A DNA stretch of 64,000 nt from Bog-756 sp963727955. GTDB lineage: Bacteria > Actinomycetota > Acidimicrobiia > Acidimicrobiales > RAAP-2. This document shows positions 53,771-63,245 of this stretch, piece after piece. The translations under genes were made by a program, and so were the position numbers. Below the pieces are notes generated by a model. It did not search any database. It was given only the letters and a program-made list of their open reading frames with translations, and had not been told where the DNA came from. The DNA is taken from assembly GCA_963727955.1 (NCBI GenBank), contig CAVSII010000002.1, forward strand, positions 1 through 64,000. The letters are read 5' to 3'. Numbering within the stretch: position 1 is the first letter of the stretch; each line of letters starts with the position of its first letter.

Positions 53771-54718
53771 GTGGTGAGCACCTACAGCTTCGAGGGCCGG
53801 GTGGCGGTGGTTACCGGCGCCGGGCGGGGTATCGGTCGGTCCTATGCCCAGTTGCTGGCCGACCGGGGCGCCAGCGTCGTGGTCAACGACCTGGGCGGGT
53901 CCATGGACGGCACCGGAGCGGACGCCGACGTGGCCGCCACCACCGCCGCAGACATCGTGGCCGCCGGGGGAGCCGCCTTGGCCGATACCAGCGACGTGGC
54001 CACAGTCGACGGGGCACAGGCGCTCATCGATGTGGCCATCGAGCAGTTCGGGGGCCTCGACATCCTGATCAACAACGCCGGCATCATCAGATGGGCGGGC
54101 CTCCCCGAGGCCGACGCCGACAACCTGGCCCGGCACCTCGCCGTCCATGTGGTCGGCTCCTTCAACACGACCAGGGCGGCATGGCCCCACATGGTGAAGC
54201 GGGGTTACGGCCGGATCGTCATGACCACCTCCTCGGGGCTGTTCGGACTACCGAAGAACCTGTCCTACGCCACCGCCAAGGGTGGGGTCATCGGGCTCAC
54301 CCGCAGCCTCACCACCGCGGGGGCCGACCACGGCATCAAGGTCAACCTCATCGCCCCTGCGGCATTCACCCGCATGGCCGGCCAAGCCTCCTCGGAGGAC
54401 ACCTCGTCCGAAAGCGGCGGCGCCATGCAGATGGCGCCCGAGCTGGTGGCACCGATGGTGGCCTTCCTGGCCCACGAGGCCTGTCCGGTCAGCGGGGAGA
54501 TCTATGCAGCCGGCGCCGGGCGATTCGCCCGTATCTTCATCGCCTCTACCGATGGGTACGTCCATCCCACGACGCATCCGACCATCGAGGACGTCGCCCA
54601 GCATTGGGGCACCATCAACGACGAGAGCGGGTACTACGTGCCCACCGACCTGATGGCCTGGTCGGCCGCCTTCCTGGCCCACCGGTTGCCCGGCGGCGAT
54701 GACCCCACTGCCCCGTAG
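53771..54718 (+). CDS. Short-chain dehydrogenase (MFE-2/hydroxyacyl-CoA dehydrogenase-like SDR)
   Basis: About 315 residues. VAVVTGAGRGIGRSYAQLLA with the following VVVNDLGGSMDGTG is characteristic of the dehydrogenase part of multifunctional beta-oxidation enzyme type 2. NNAGIIRW, TTSSGLFG and YATAKGG complete the catalytic set. It likely oxidises a hydroxyacyl-CoA. Two consecutive GTG codons (53771, 53774) are possible starts; both follow GAAGGGCAGG. It sits between the amidohydrolase and an acyl-CoA dehydrogenase gene, as in beta-oxidation modules. Confidence 0.92.
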   Translation: MVSTYSFEGRVAVVTGAGRGIGRSYAQLLADRGASVVVNDLGGSMDGTGADADVAATTAADIVAAGGAALADTSDVATVDGAQALIDVAIEQFGGLDILINNAGIIRWAGLPEADADNLARHLAVHVVGSFNTTRAAWPHMVKRGYGRIVMTTSSGLFGLPKNLSYATAKGGVIGLTRSLTTAGADHGIKVNLIAPAAFTRMAGQASSEDTSSESGGAMQMAPELVAPMVAFLAHEACPVSGEIYAAGAGRFARIFIASTDGYVHPTTHPTIEDVAQHWGTINDESGYYVPTDLMAWSAAFLAHRLPGGDDPTAP

Positions 54719-54785
54719 GCGCCCGGCCATGGAGATCGGCCGGATCACACCCGGCTTGTGCCGAGCGGTTCAATAGGCTGCCGCC

Positions 54786-55934
54786 ATGGATCTCTCCCTC
54801 GACGAACCGGAACGGGAGCTGGTCAACCTCTGCCGCGACTTCGCCCAAGGGGAGATCGCCTCTCGTGCCCCTCTGGCCTGGGAGGAGGCCCGGTGCCCGA
54901 CCGACCTGCTGCGTGAGATGGGCCAACTCGGCCTGCTGGGCATGCTGGTCCCCGAGGAGTGGGGAGGGATCGGCATGTCCACGGTCGGCTTCGTCGCCGC
55001 CATGGAACAGATCGGCCTGGCCGACCAGTCGGTGGCGGCGGCGTGGCAGGCCCACGTCACCATCGGCTCGCTGCCCCTCCTCCTGTTCGGCAACGACGCC
55101 CAACGGGAGCGTTGGTTGCGGCCGCTGGCTGAGGGGCGGGTCCTGGGCGCCTTCGGGCTCACCGAGCCCGAAGCCGGCTCGGATGCACGCGGCATTCGCA
55201 CCCGTGCCGAACGGCACGACGGAGGCTGGCTGATCAACGGCGGCAAGACGTTCATCTCCAACGCGGGAACCGATATGTCCTTTGGGGTGACGCTGCTGGC
55301 CCGCATCGAAGGGACTGAAGGTCCGTCGACCGGATTTGCCAGCTTCGTGGTCGAGAAGGACACTCCCGGTTTCACCATGGGACCGAAGATGCGAGGCATC
55401 GGATGGCGCGGCCTCGATACCCGCCAGCTGTACCTGGACGATGTCTGGGTTCCCGACGAGCACCTGCTCGGCCAACCCGACCTCGGACTGGGCCAATTCC
55501 TGCGCACCCTCGAGGTCGGGCGCATCTCGGTGGCGGCGTTGTCGCTGAGCCTGACCCAGGCCGTGCTCGACATGGCCATCGCCTATGCGCGGGAGCGGGT
55601 GCAATTCGGACAACCGATCTCGCAATTCCAGGCCATCCAGTTCAAGCTGGCTGACATCGCCACCGAGCTCGAGGCGGCACGGTGGCTGACCTACCGCGCC
55701 GCCTACCTACGCGACTCCGGTCAGCCCTTCCAGAAGGAGGCGGCCATGGCCAAGCTCAAAGCCAGCCGGGTGGCGGCCTGGGCAGCCTCGGAGGCCGTTC
55801 AGATCCACGGTGGCCTCGGGTACATGCTCGAGACACCGGTCGCCCGCTTCTACTGCGACTCGAAGGTACTCGAGATCGGAGAGGGGACCAACGAGATCCA
55901 GCACATGGTCATCGCCCGCCAGTTGGGTTGTTGA
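54786..55934 (+). CDS. Acyl-CoA dehydrogenase family protein
   Basis: A 382-residue FAD enzyme of normal length. AFGLTEPEAGSDARG, GKTFISNAG, RVQFGQPISQFQAIQFKLADI and the C-terminal IGEGTNEIQHMVIARQL (with the region of the catalytic glutamate) mark a classical acyl-CoA dehydrogenase. It introduces the alpha-beta double bond in an acyl-CoA. It is 67 bases after the SDR gene and convergent with the E1 fusion gene (16 bases apart). Confidence 0.95.
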   Translation: MDLSLDEPERELVNLCRDFAQGEIASRAPLAWEEARCPTDLLREMGQLGLLGMLVPEEWGGIGMSTVGFVAAMEQIGLADQSVAAAWQAHVTIGSLPLLLFGNDAQRERWLRPLAEGRVLGAFGLTEPEAGSDARGIRTRAERHDGGWLINGGKTFISNAGTDMSFGVTLLARIEGTEGPSTGFASFVVEKDTPGFTMGPKMRGIGWRGLDTRQLYLDDVWVPDEHLLGQPDLGLGQFLRTLEVGRISVAALSLSLTQAVLDMAIAYARERVQFGQPISQFQAIQFKLADIATELEAARWLTYRAAYLRDSGQPFQKEAAMAKLKASRVAAWAASEAVQIHGGLGYMLETPVARFYCDSKVLEIGEGTNEIQHMVIARQLGC

Positions 55935-55950
55935 CCTACGGGCTGCTCGG

Positions 55951-57939
55951 CTAGACGGCCACCAGGCGGCGGACGGCGTCGGCGATATCGTGACCGTTGG
56001 GGAGCCAGGCCCGCTCGAGGTCGGGGGCATAGGGAGGCGGGGTGGGTGCCGCACCGATCCGCTCGATGGGTGCATCGAGGTCCCAGAATCCCTCACGGGC
56101 CACAGTGGCGGCGATCTCCGCACCGATGCCGAAAGGGACCACGGCCTCGTGGGCGACGAGCAGCCGGTTCGTCTTGTGCACCGAGTCGAGGATGGGGGCA
56201 ACGTCGAGGGGAGCCACGGTTCTCAGATCGATGACCTCGACCGAGATGCCCTCGTCGGCCACCTGCTCGGCGGCGGCTGTCGCCTCGTGGACCATCCGTG
56301 ACATCGACACGACGGTCACGTCGGTTCCGGGGCGGACCACCGCCGACTTTCCGATCGGCAGGATGAAATCGGATGGCGGTTGCGGACCCTTCATGCCGTA
56401 GAGCAGCCGGTTCTCGATGAAGACCACCGGATTCGGATCCTGGATGGCGGCGCGGAGGAGGCCGTAGGTATCGGCCGGGGTCGAGGGCATGATGACGGTC
56501 AACCCGGGGATGTGGGCCAGTAGCGCTTCGAGGCTCTGCGAGTGCTGGCTTCCCGATGATCGCCCGGCGCCGAACTGGGTGCGTACGGTGAGCGCCATCT
56601 CCGCGCTGCCGCCGGTCATGAAGGGCAGCTTGGCCGCCTGGTTGAGCAGCTGGTCGAAGCAGACGCCGAGGAAGTCGAGGTACATCATCTCGACCACGGG
56701 GCGCATCCCGGCCATGGACGCACCAACGCCGAGGCCGATGATGGCCGTCTCGGAGATCGGGGTATCGCGTACCCGGTCCCCGAACTGGTCGGCCAGACCT
56801 CGGGTCAGCCCGAAGACATTGCCTCCCGCACCCACGTCGATGCCGGCCACGAACACCCGGTCATCGCCGGCCAGCTCGGCCTCGAGTGCCGAACGGACGG
56901 CGTCCATGGTGCGGAACGCCGGTGCATCGTGGGGCGGAGGCGGGGGTTCGGCGCGGGCCGGTCTGGCCCGTACGACATAGTCGGTCAGCGTGGCCGCCGT
57001 CGGGCTGGCCAGCCGGCGCGCCGCCTCGATGGCTTCATCCAACTCGGTGGCCACCGACGATTGGAGGACTTTGATCTCGTCGTTCCCGACGCCGGCGGCC
57101 CCCAGCCGCCTCTCGTGGGCCAGGATCGGGTCGCGTTCCTCCCAGGCCTGCACTTCCTCGGCTGATCGGTAGCGCTGCGGGTCCCCTTCGTAATGGCCGT
57201 GCCAACGGTAAGTGGCGGCCTCCACGATGGCCGGACGTCCGGCCCGAGCGGCCAGCACTACGTCTTCCATGGTGGAGGCGGTGGCTACGACATCATTTCC
57301 GTCCACGGCAACGTAGTGGAGGCCGTAGCCGGCGGCCCGTTGCTCGAGCGACGCCCCGTGCTGGGTGGTGGCCGGTGAGAACTCGGCGTAGCCGTTGTTC
57401 TCGCAGAAAAAGACCATGGGCAGATGCCACACGGCCGCCAGATTGAGTGCTTCGTGGAAGGCGCCCTGGGCTGACGCACCGTCGCCGAAGAAGGCCACCG
57501 CTACGCTCCCGTCCGCCCGGAGCTGGGCGGCGGTGGCTGCCCCCACGGCGATCGGCAGTCCCGCTGCGACGATCCCGTTGGCGCCGAAAATGCCGAGCTT
57601 CGGGTCGGCAATGTGCATCGATCCTCCACGACCCCGGTTGGTCCCCTGATCCTTGGCCATCAGCTCGGCGAACATCCCGAGCGGGTCCAATCCCTTGGCC
57701 AGGCAGTGCCCGTGCCCACGGTGGGTCGAGGTGATGACGTCAGTCGGTCGCAGGGGCCAACAGGCGCCCACCGCCGTCGCCTCCTGGCCGATCGAGAGGT
57801 GGACGAAGCCGGGAACGTCGCCGTCCCGGTAGAGGACGGCCACCCGCTCCTCGAAGTAGCGGATGACCAGCATCCGGCGGTGCATCTCGACCAGATCGGC
57901 CGTCGAGAGAGCCGATGGCGCAGAGGGGTCGAAGGTCAC
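55951..57939 (-). CDS. 2-oxoacid dehydrogenase E1, fused alpha and beta subunits
   Basis: A 662-residue fusion. The N-terminal half is E1 alpha, with thiamine diphosphate binding as FFGDGASAQGA to FCENNGY and RGRGGSMH. The C-terminal half is E1 beta (transketolase type) with ISETAIIGLGVGASM, EMMYLDFLGVCFDQL and a final RIGAAPTPPPYAPDLE. It decarboxylates a 2-oxo acid such as pyruvate or a branched oxo acid. No E2 or E3 gene lies near, so it must use those encoded elsewhere or act alone. The GTG at 57939 has only nine bases to a TATGAT -10, pointing to a leaderless mRNA. The longer frame upstream crosses the divergent promoter and SDR gene. Confidence 0.93.
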   Translation of the reverse strand: MTFDPSAPSALSTADLVEMHRRMLVIRYFEERVAVLYRDGDVPGFVHLSIGQEATAVGACWPLRPTDVITSTHRGHGHCLAKGLDPLGMFAELMAKDQGTNRGRGGSMHIADPKLGIFGANGIVAAGLPIAVGAATAAQLRADGSVAVAFFGDGASAQGAFHEALNLAAVWHLPMVFFCENNGYAEFSPATTQHGASLEQRAAGYGLHYVAVDGNDVVATASTMEDVVLAARAGRPAIVEAATYRWHGHYEGDPQRYRSAEEVQAWEERDPILAHERRLGAAGVGNDEIKVLQSSVATELDEAIEAARRLASPTAATLTDYVVRARPARAEPPPPPHDAPAFRTMDAVRSALEAELAGDDRVFVAGIDVGAGGNVFGLTRGLADQFGDRVRDTPISETAIIGLGVGASMAGMRPVVEMMYLDFLGVCFDQLLNQAAKLPFMTGGSAEMALTVRTQFGAGRSSGSQHSQSLEALLAHIPGLTVIMPSTPADTYGLLRAAIQDPNPVVFIENRLLYGMKGPQPPSDFILPIGKSAVVRPGTDVTVVSMSRMVHEATAAAEQVADEGISVEVIDLRTVAPLDVAPILDSVHKTNRLLVAHEAVVPFGIGAEIAATVAREGFWDLDAPIERIGAAPTPPPYAPDLERAWLPNGHDIADAVRRLVAV

Positions 57940-57944
57940 AACCT

Positions 57945-57971
57945 GTGTATCATACTGATCGGTCGGTACAA
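57945..57971. promoter_or_regulatory. Divergent promoter with TetR-type operator before the E1 fusion and SDR genes
   Basis: On the minus strand a TATGAT -10 (57949-57954) lies nine bases before the E1 GTG. Next to it CGGTCGGTACAA (57960-57971) is identical to bases 49416-49427 at the Rieske promoter. The arrangement would let one repressor silence both directions. Confidence 0.6.
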
Positions 57972-57984
57972 CGAGGGAAGAGCG

Positions 57985-58764
57985 ATGATCCCAGGAATCG
58001 AGATCCCTGAGTCCTTCCCCGATCCGGGTGCGGTGGCGGGAAAGCGGGTGGTGATCACCGGCGCCAGCCGGGGCCTCGGAGCCCTGTTGGCCCACGCATT
58101 CTCGGACGCAGGAGCATCAGTGGCGCTGGTGGCCCGCACGGAGAGGGACTTGAAGGCAGTCGCCGAGGCCCTGCCCGGTCCCTCCCTGGCCTTCAGCGGC
58201 GACGTCACCGACGAAGACTTCAACGAGTCCGTTGCCGACGGAACGGTGACCGAATGGGGGGGCGTCGACGTGTGGATCTGCAACGCCGGCATCTCGCCGG
58301 TGGTGGCCGGCCCGCGCCAGACCCATGCCGCCGTGTGGCGGCAGATCCTCGAGGTCAACCTCACCGGTGCGTTCCTAGGGGCCCGGGCCGCAGCCCGGGT
58401 GATGGACCCGGGCGGGCGAGTGATCTTTACCGGTTCGGTACTGGGGGAGCGGCCGCGCAAGGGACTGGCCGCCTACAGCGCATCGAAAGCCGGATTGGTG
58501 GGTGTGGCCAAAGGCCTGGCTTTGGATCTGGCCCCGTCCGGGATCACCGTGAATGTCGTGGCCCCGGGATGGTTCGATTCGCCCCTGGCCGACGGCTGGA
58601 AGAGTGACCCCGACCTTTCGGCCGCCATTACCGGGCACACGGCTCAGAGGCGATGGGGAGCGTCCCCCGACCTGGCCGGTGCTTACCGGTTCCTGGCTTC
58701 GGACGCCTCGGCCTTCGTCACCGGGACCGTGGTCAACGTCGACGGCGGATACCTGCTGGTATGA
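57985..58764 (+). CDS. Short-chain dehydrogenase/reductase (SDR)
   Basis: A 259-residue SDR with VVITGASRGLGALL, WICNAGISP, and the catalytic Tyr-Lys in YSASKAG preceded by FTGSVLG. It ends in VTGTVVNVDGGYLLV. GAGGGAAG precedes the ATG at 57985, ruling out the longer frame. Its stop overlaps the next SDR gene (ATGA). The two tandem SDRs probably act on related or successive substrates. Confidence 0.94.
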   Translation: MIPGIEIPESFPDPGAVAGKRVVITGASRGLGALLAHAFSDAGASVALVARTERDLKAVAEALPGPSLAFSGDVTDEDFNESVADGTVTEWGGVDVWICNAGISPVVAGPRQTHAAVWRQILEVNLTGAFLGARAAARVMDPGGRVIFTGSVLGERPRKGLAAYSASKAGLVGVAKGLALDLAPSGITVNVVAPGWFDSPLADGWKSDPDLSAAITGHTAQRRWGASPDLAGAYRFLASDASAFVTGTVVNVDGGYLLV

Positions 58765-59507
58765 AAGCCGGGAGGCGGGTGGTGGTGATCACCGGAGCGG
58801 GTGGTGCGCTGGGCGCGGCCATTGCCCAACAGCTGGCCGGCGAGCCCGCCACCGACCTTGTGCTCAGCGATGTCAGCGCACCGTCGCTGGAGGCGACCGT
58901 CGCCGGTCTCACTGGTGCCGAGGGGTCGGTGGAGACGGCCCTGGCCGACGTGAGCGAGTTGGCCGAGGTCGAATCGGTGGTCGCCCTGGCGGTCGAGCGC
59001 TTCGGCCGACTCGACGTTCTGATCAGCAACGCCGGGGTGCTCTCGACCAACGGACGCATCCACAATCTGGCCACCGAGGAATGGGAGCGTGCCTTCCGGA
59101 TCAACCTCCTCGGTGCTGTCAACGGCATCCGGGCGGCGGTGGCCGTCATGCGGCCCCAGCAGTCGGGCTCGATCATCCTCACCGCATCCGTCTCCGGCCT
59201 GACGGCCTGGTCCCATGCGGCTCCCTATTGCGTCACCAAGGCGGCGGTGATCCAACTGGCCAAGGTGGCTGCCGTCGAATACGCCCGCGACGGAATCCGC
59301 GTCAACTGCGTTTGCCCGGGGACGTTCCGATCGGCCATCCACGATGACCTCCCTCCCGACGCCCTCGATGCCGTCGCTCTGCGTCATCCGCTCGGGCTCG
59401 GATCAGCCGCCGATCTGGTAGGTGCGTACACATATCTGGCCGGTGACAGCTCGCGTTGGACGACCGGGTCGGCCATGGTGGTCGACGGTGGGTACGCGGC
59501 GCCGTGA
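58761..59507 (+). CDS. Short-chain dehydrogenase/reductase (SDR)
   Basis: A 248-residue SDR: VVVITGAGGALGAAI, VLISNAGVLS, TASVSGL and YCVTKAA, ending in GSAMVVDGGYAAP. It is translationally coupled to the preceding SDR by ATGA overlap. Its stop lies four bases from the stop of the convergent TetR gene. Confidence 0.94.
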   Translation: MKAGRRVVVITGAGGALGAAIAQQLAGEPATDLVLSDVSAPSLEATVAGLTGAEGSVETALADVSELAEVESVVALAVERFGRLDVLISNAGVLSTNGRIHNLATEEWERAFRINLLGAVNGIRAAVAVMRPQQSGSIILTASVSGLTAWSHAAPYCVTKAAVIQLAKVAAVEYARDGIRVNCVCPGTFRSAIHDDLPPDALDAVALRHPLGLGSAADLVGAYTYLAGDSSRWTTGSAMVVDGGYAAP

Positions 59508-59510
59508 GTG

Positions 59511-60143
59511 CTACGTGTGTTCTCCGGCGGTTGGATTGACGATCCCCTGCATGAAGATGTCGGCAAACGGCTTGGCCACATCCCGCGCCGACAGCTGCCC
59601 ACCCTTCTTCAGCCACAGGTATGTGTAGTTGTGCATACCGAGCCAGGCCATCGCCGTCAGCCTCGGCTGCAGAACCCGGAACTCGCCCGAGTCCACGCCG
59701 GCCTGCAGGACCGTCTCGACCCGTCGCTCGTACTGGCGCCGCCGCTCGCGGAATTCGGCGGCGCGCTCGCCGGTCAGCGCCGGGAACTCGTGCAGGAAGA
59801 CCCAGACATGGTCGGGGTAGTTGTGAATCACGTCGAGCAGTTCCTCGCCCAACATGGACAACTGCTGTGACGGTGAACCGCCCGCCTCGGCGACACGATC
59901 GGCCCCCAGCATCACTTCGTCCATCACCCGGTCGTGGATGGCGGCGAGAAGCTCCTCTTTGGACCCTATGTAGTGATAGAGCGCGCCTTTGCCGAGGTCA
60001 TTGGCAGCGCACAGGTCCATGATGCCCGTGGCGTGGTACCCACGCCGGGCAAAGACGGGCGCCGACGCGTCGACGATGACCTGGCGACGCGCTTCCCAGT
60101 TGCCCGTACGCGGACTGTCGGCGCTCCCTCCCGTCCGTGGCAT
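59511..60143 (-). CDS. TetR-family transcriptional regulator (candidate master regulator of the catabolic island)
   Basis: About 210 residues. HTH ATGIMDLCAANDLGKGALYHYI is typical TetR, followed by GSKEELLAAIHD. The ATG at 60143 leaves a normal arm; the frame is open to 60245 but would enter the divergent promoter. It is convergent with the tandem SDRs and divergent from the acyl-CoA synthetase gene. It is one of two TetR genes inside the island, so it is a candidate for binding the shared TGTACCGACCG sites. Confidence 0.9.
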   Translation of the reverse strand: MPRTGGSADSPRTGNWEARRQVIVDASAPVFARRGYHATGIMDLCAANDLGKGALYHYIGSKEELLAAIHDRVMDEVMLGADRVAEAGGSPSQQLSMLGEELLDVIHNYPDHVWVFLHEFPALTGERAAEFRERRRQYERRVETVLQAGVDSGEFRVLQPRLTAMAWLGMHNYTYLWLKKGGQLSARDVAKPFADIFMQGIVNPTAGEHT

Positions 60144-60250
60144 CGGTAGCGAGGTTAGCGGGCCACCCATGAGGGAGGCGGATTCTCGATGAAGGCAGTG
60201 GGGACTGTGCCGGCCTCGCCCGGCACCTGCGCCCGGGAGCGGCACTACCC

Positions 60251-61792
60251 ATGACTGCCTCGTCGACCATGCAAGCCGACGTGAACTGGTTCGGTGTACT
60301 CGAGCACCACGCCGCCCGCACGCCGGACAAAACGATCACGGTGTTCGAAGGCAAGGCCACCACCTACGGGGAGATGGCCAGGCGGGCGGTACGTCTGGCC
60401 GGCGGTCTGGCCGACCACGGCGTCGAGCGGGATCACGTTGTGGCCATCCTGTCCTACAACTGCCCGGAGTTCCTGGAGACGGTGTTCGCCGCCAACTACC
60501 TCGGGGCTATAGCCATGCCCATCAACTGGCGGCTGGCCGCCCCCGAGGTCCGGTACATACTCGAGCACTCCGGAGCCCGCGCCCTGGTGTGCGACCAGGC
60601 ACTGGTCGCCCTGGGCAATGAGGCGACGGAAGGCATAGAGGCCACTCTGGTACGGGCCTCTGTCTCCCCGGCCCGAGCGGACGGATGGACGACTCTCGAC
60701 AGTCTCCGGGCCGACGCCCGAACGGCAGTCCGTGCCCCGACCGCGGCCGATGACGTCCACCGCCTCATGTACACCTCGGGCACGACCGGTCGGCCCAAAG
60801 GGGTGATGATCACCCACGCCAACCTGGCCTGGAAGAACCTCGCACACGTGATCGAATTCGGCTTCGCCCACACCGACCTGGGCCTGGCCTGCGGTCCGCT
60901 CTACCACGTGGGCGCCCTCGACCTCACCACCACGTCGCTGATCGCCGCCGGGGCCACGATCATCATCCACCGTTCGTTCGAGGCAGGCGACGTGGTCGAC
61001 GAGCTGGAACGGTCGCGGGTCACCACCGTGTGGTTGGCGCCGGCCATGGTCAATGCCATGTTGGCCCTGCCCGACATCGAGCGGCGCGATCTGTCGTCGG
61101 TGCGGGTGGTCATCAACGGCGGGGAGAAGATGCCCATCCCGCTCATCGAGCGCATCCAGCGGGTGTTCCCCTCGGCCTGGTTCGCCGATGCGTACGGTTT
61201 GACCGAGACGGTGTCCGGTGACACGTTCCTCGACCGGGCCAGCATCGTGACCAAGCTCGGCAGTGTGGGACGTCCGTGCCTCTACCTCGAGGTCGACATC
61301 TGGGACGGCCAGGGCAGTTCGTTGTCGGCGGGGGAGAGCGGGGAGATCGTCCTACGGGGCCCCAAGGTCTTCAAGGGTTACTGGCGGGACCCCGAAGCCA
61401 CCGCCGCTGCCTTCGCCGGGGGCTGGTTCCACACCGGCGATATCGGGGTCCGCGACCCGGACGGCTATCTCTACATCGTCGACCGCCTCAAGGACATGGT
61501 CGTGTCGGGCGGTGAGAACATCGCCGGCTCCGAGGTCGAGCGTGTGCTCTACGAGCATGAGGCTGTGCTGGAGGTGGCCGTGGTGGGCCGTCCCGACGAC
61601 CGGTGGGGTGAGGTGCCGGTGGCCTTTGTCGTCCTCCGGCCGGAGGCCACGGTGACCACCGACGTGCTCCTCGCCCACTGCCGTGCCCAGCTGGCCCGCT
61701 TCAAGGTTCCCCGGGAGATCACCTTCATGGACACTCTGCCCCGGAACCCGTCGGGGAAGGTGCTCAAGCGCCAACTCCGGGCCGATGGATGA
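60251..61792 (+). CDS. Acyl-CoA synthetase (AMP-forming)
   Basis: A 513-residue adenylate-forming ligase with the AMP-binding motif YTSGTTGRPKGVM, AYGLTETVSG, GYLYIVDRLKDMVVSGGENI and the C-terminal lysine region PRNPSGKVLKRQL. It activates a carboxylic acid to its CoA thioester, providing the entry step to the acyl-CoA dehydrogenase and SDR steps encoded nearby. It is divergent from the TetR gene and convergent with the ABC substrate-binding protein gene. Confidence 0.95.
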   Translation: MTASSTMQADVNWFGVLEHHAARTPDKTITVFEGKATTYGEMARRAVRLAGGLADHGVERDHVVAILSYNCPEFLETVFAANYLGAIAMPINWRLAAPEVRYILEHSGARALVCDQALVALGNEATEGIEATLVRASVSPARADGWTTLDSLRADARTAVRAPTAADDVHRLMYTSGTTGRPKGVMITHANLAWKNLAHVIEFGFAHTDLGLACGPLYHVGALDLTTTSLIAAGATIIIHRSFEAGDVVDELERSRVTTVWLAPAMVNAMLALPDIERRDLSSVRVVINGGEKMPIPLIERIQRVFPSAWFADAYGLTETVSGDTFLDRASIVTKLGSVGRPCLYLEVDIWDGQGSSLSAGESGEIVLRGPKVFKGYWRDPEATAAAFAGGWFHTGDIGVRDPDGYLYIVDRLKDMVVSGGENIAGSEVERVLYEHEAVLEVAVVGRPDDRWGEVPVAFVVLRPEATVTTDVLLAHCRAQLARFKVPREITFMDTLPRNPSGKVLKRQLRADG

Positions 61793-61829
61793 GTCAGCCG
61801 CTCACGTCAGCCGATCCCGCCGTTCGCCC

Positions 61830-63092
61830 CTAGACGCTCTTGCCCTTGATCTGCGTTCCGCACACCGGGTCGTTCCCGGCGATCAGGTGAAAGGTCGATC
61901 CTGACAGCTTGGTCATCCAGAAGCATTCCGTCAGCCCTTGGGGCCGCTTGCTCCAGTCAACCGTTTGGTGGCCGCCCCACAGACCCTCGGCGTTGTAGTT
62001 GGTGATGTGGGACAGGGAGGTGATCACCGAGCTCTGCGTCGGGTTGGCGCCGGCGCCCTGTATCCCCTGGACCAGACCGAGGACGGACAGGTAGCCGATG
62101 TACTCGGCAAAGGTCGGATCGGTGTGGACGTCGGCGTACTTTACCAGCGCACTCTGCAGGGCTTGGGTGGACGACGTGTGCATCTCAGGCGGTTCCCAAT
62201 CGGAGAGGAAGTCATCTCCCTGGGCAGCCTGAATGGCCGCCGGTCCCGAGGCGATCAGGTCGCCGCCACCTCCGGTGGGAAGAACGGTGGCCTTGAGGTG
62301 GACACCTTCCTGCTGGAGGGCGGTGGCCAAGGCGAAGACGGTGCTGGGCTCGGTGTCGGCCACCAGGGCATCGACCCCGGCGCTCTTCATGGCCAGCGCC
62401 GCCGGTCCGACGTTGGTGCTCCCGAACGGGAAGCTGTCATTGAGGTATCCGACCTTGATGCCTTGTTCTTGAGCCGATACGGCCGATGCCCGAGCTGCCG
62501 CCGCTGAGCTCGGTGACACCGAGTAGCCGATCGACCCGAGGTTGGTGACCCCTTGGCTCTTCAGGAAGACACCGGTGGTGGTGTACACCTTGGTGAAGTC
62601 CTGGTTGCCGATGACCGAAAACATGTTGTAGCTCTTGGGCGACAACCATTCGGAGCTGTCGTAGGCCCCCCCGACCACCGGAATGTGGTTGGACGTGAGG
62701 TACGGCGCCGCTGAGAAGAACAGGGCGGAGGCGGCGATGACCCCGAACACGTGGTCCTGCTCGACCAGTTGCTGGGCGCCGGACAATGCCCCTGTCGTAC
62801 TCGTGGCTGTGTCGGCCACGACGTACTTGATCTTGTACCCCATGGTGGCCGCCACCCCGATCCCCGCCTTGGCCCCCAAGACCGAAGTGGCCGATTCGGA
62901 GGCCCCGGGTCCGGATGCGTCCGTCAGGATCCCGATGGTGAACGTCTTTCCGCTCCCGCCACTGGCCGTGCTGCCCGTTGTGGCTGCCGTGGTGGTGGTG
63001 GCTGTCGTGGTGCTGCTACTGCATCCGGCAAAGATGAGCAGGACGACGCACGTCAGTCCGGCTGCGAGGAGCTTGGTCTTGCGTTGGGGCAT
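61830..63092 (-). CDS. ABC transporter substrate-binding lipoprotein (branched-chain amino acid type)
   Basis: A 420-residue lipoprotein: signal LLAAGLTCVVLLIFAGC with lipobox AGC, a Thr/Ser-rich linker, then the type I periplasmic-binding fold of the LivK/PF13458 group (FTIGILTDASGPGA, VADTATSTTGALSGAQQLVEQDHVFGVI, PVVGGAYDSSEWL). Such proteins bind branched amino acids but in catabolic islands often aromatic or fatty acids. AGGAAGAGAG precedes the ATG at 63092. The LivF-like ATPase gene is upstream on the same strand; permeases are not in the window. Confidence 0.93.
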   Translation of the reverse strand: MPQRKTKLLAAGLTCVVLLIFAGCSSSTTTATTTTAATTGSTASGGSGKTFTIGILTDASGPGASESATSVLGAKAGIGVAATMGYKIKYVVADTATSTTGALSGAQQLVEQDHVFGVIAASALFFSAAPYLTSNHIPVVGGAYDSSEWLSPKSYNMFSVIGNQDFTKVYTTTGVFLKSQGVTNLGSIGYSVSPSSAAAARASAVSAQEQGIKVGYLNDSFPFGSTNVGPAALAMKSAGVDALVADTEPSTVFALATALQQEGVHLKATVLPTGGGGDLIASGPAAIQAAQGDDFLSDWEPPEMHTSSTQALQSALVKYADVHTDPTFAEYIGYLSVLGLVQGIQGAGANPTQSSVITSLSHITNYNAEGLWGGHQTVDWSKRPQGLTECFWMTKLSGSTFHLIAGNDPVCGTQIKGKSV

Positions 63093-63245
63093 GGTCTCTC
63101 TTCCTGGTCGTGCGTTGACAGGCAACGCCGTTTTTACGAAATGTGGGCCATAGGGGTCGCCGGTTGCGTGCCGGCGGTATCGGGCGGACCCGGCCCACCG
63201 GGACGCCGGTACCTCAACTCCTTTCATGGAACCGCCGTCATCGAA

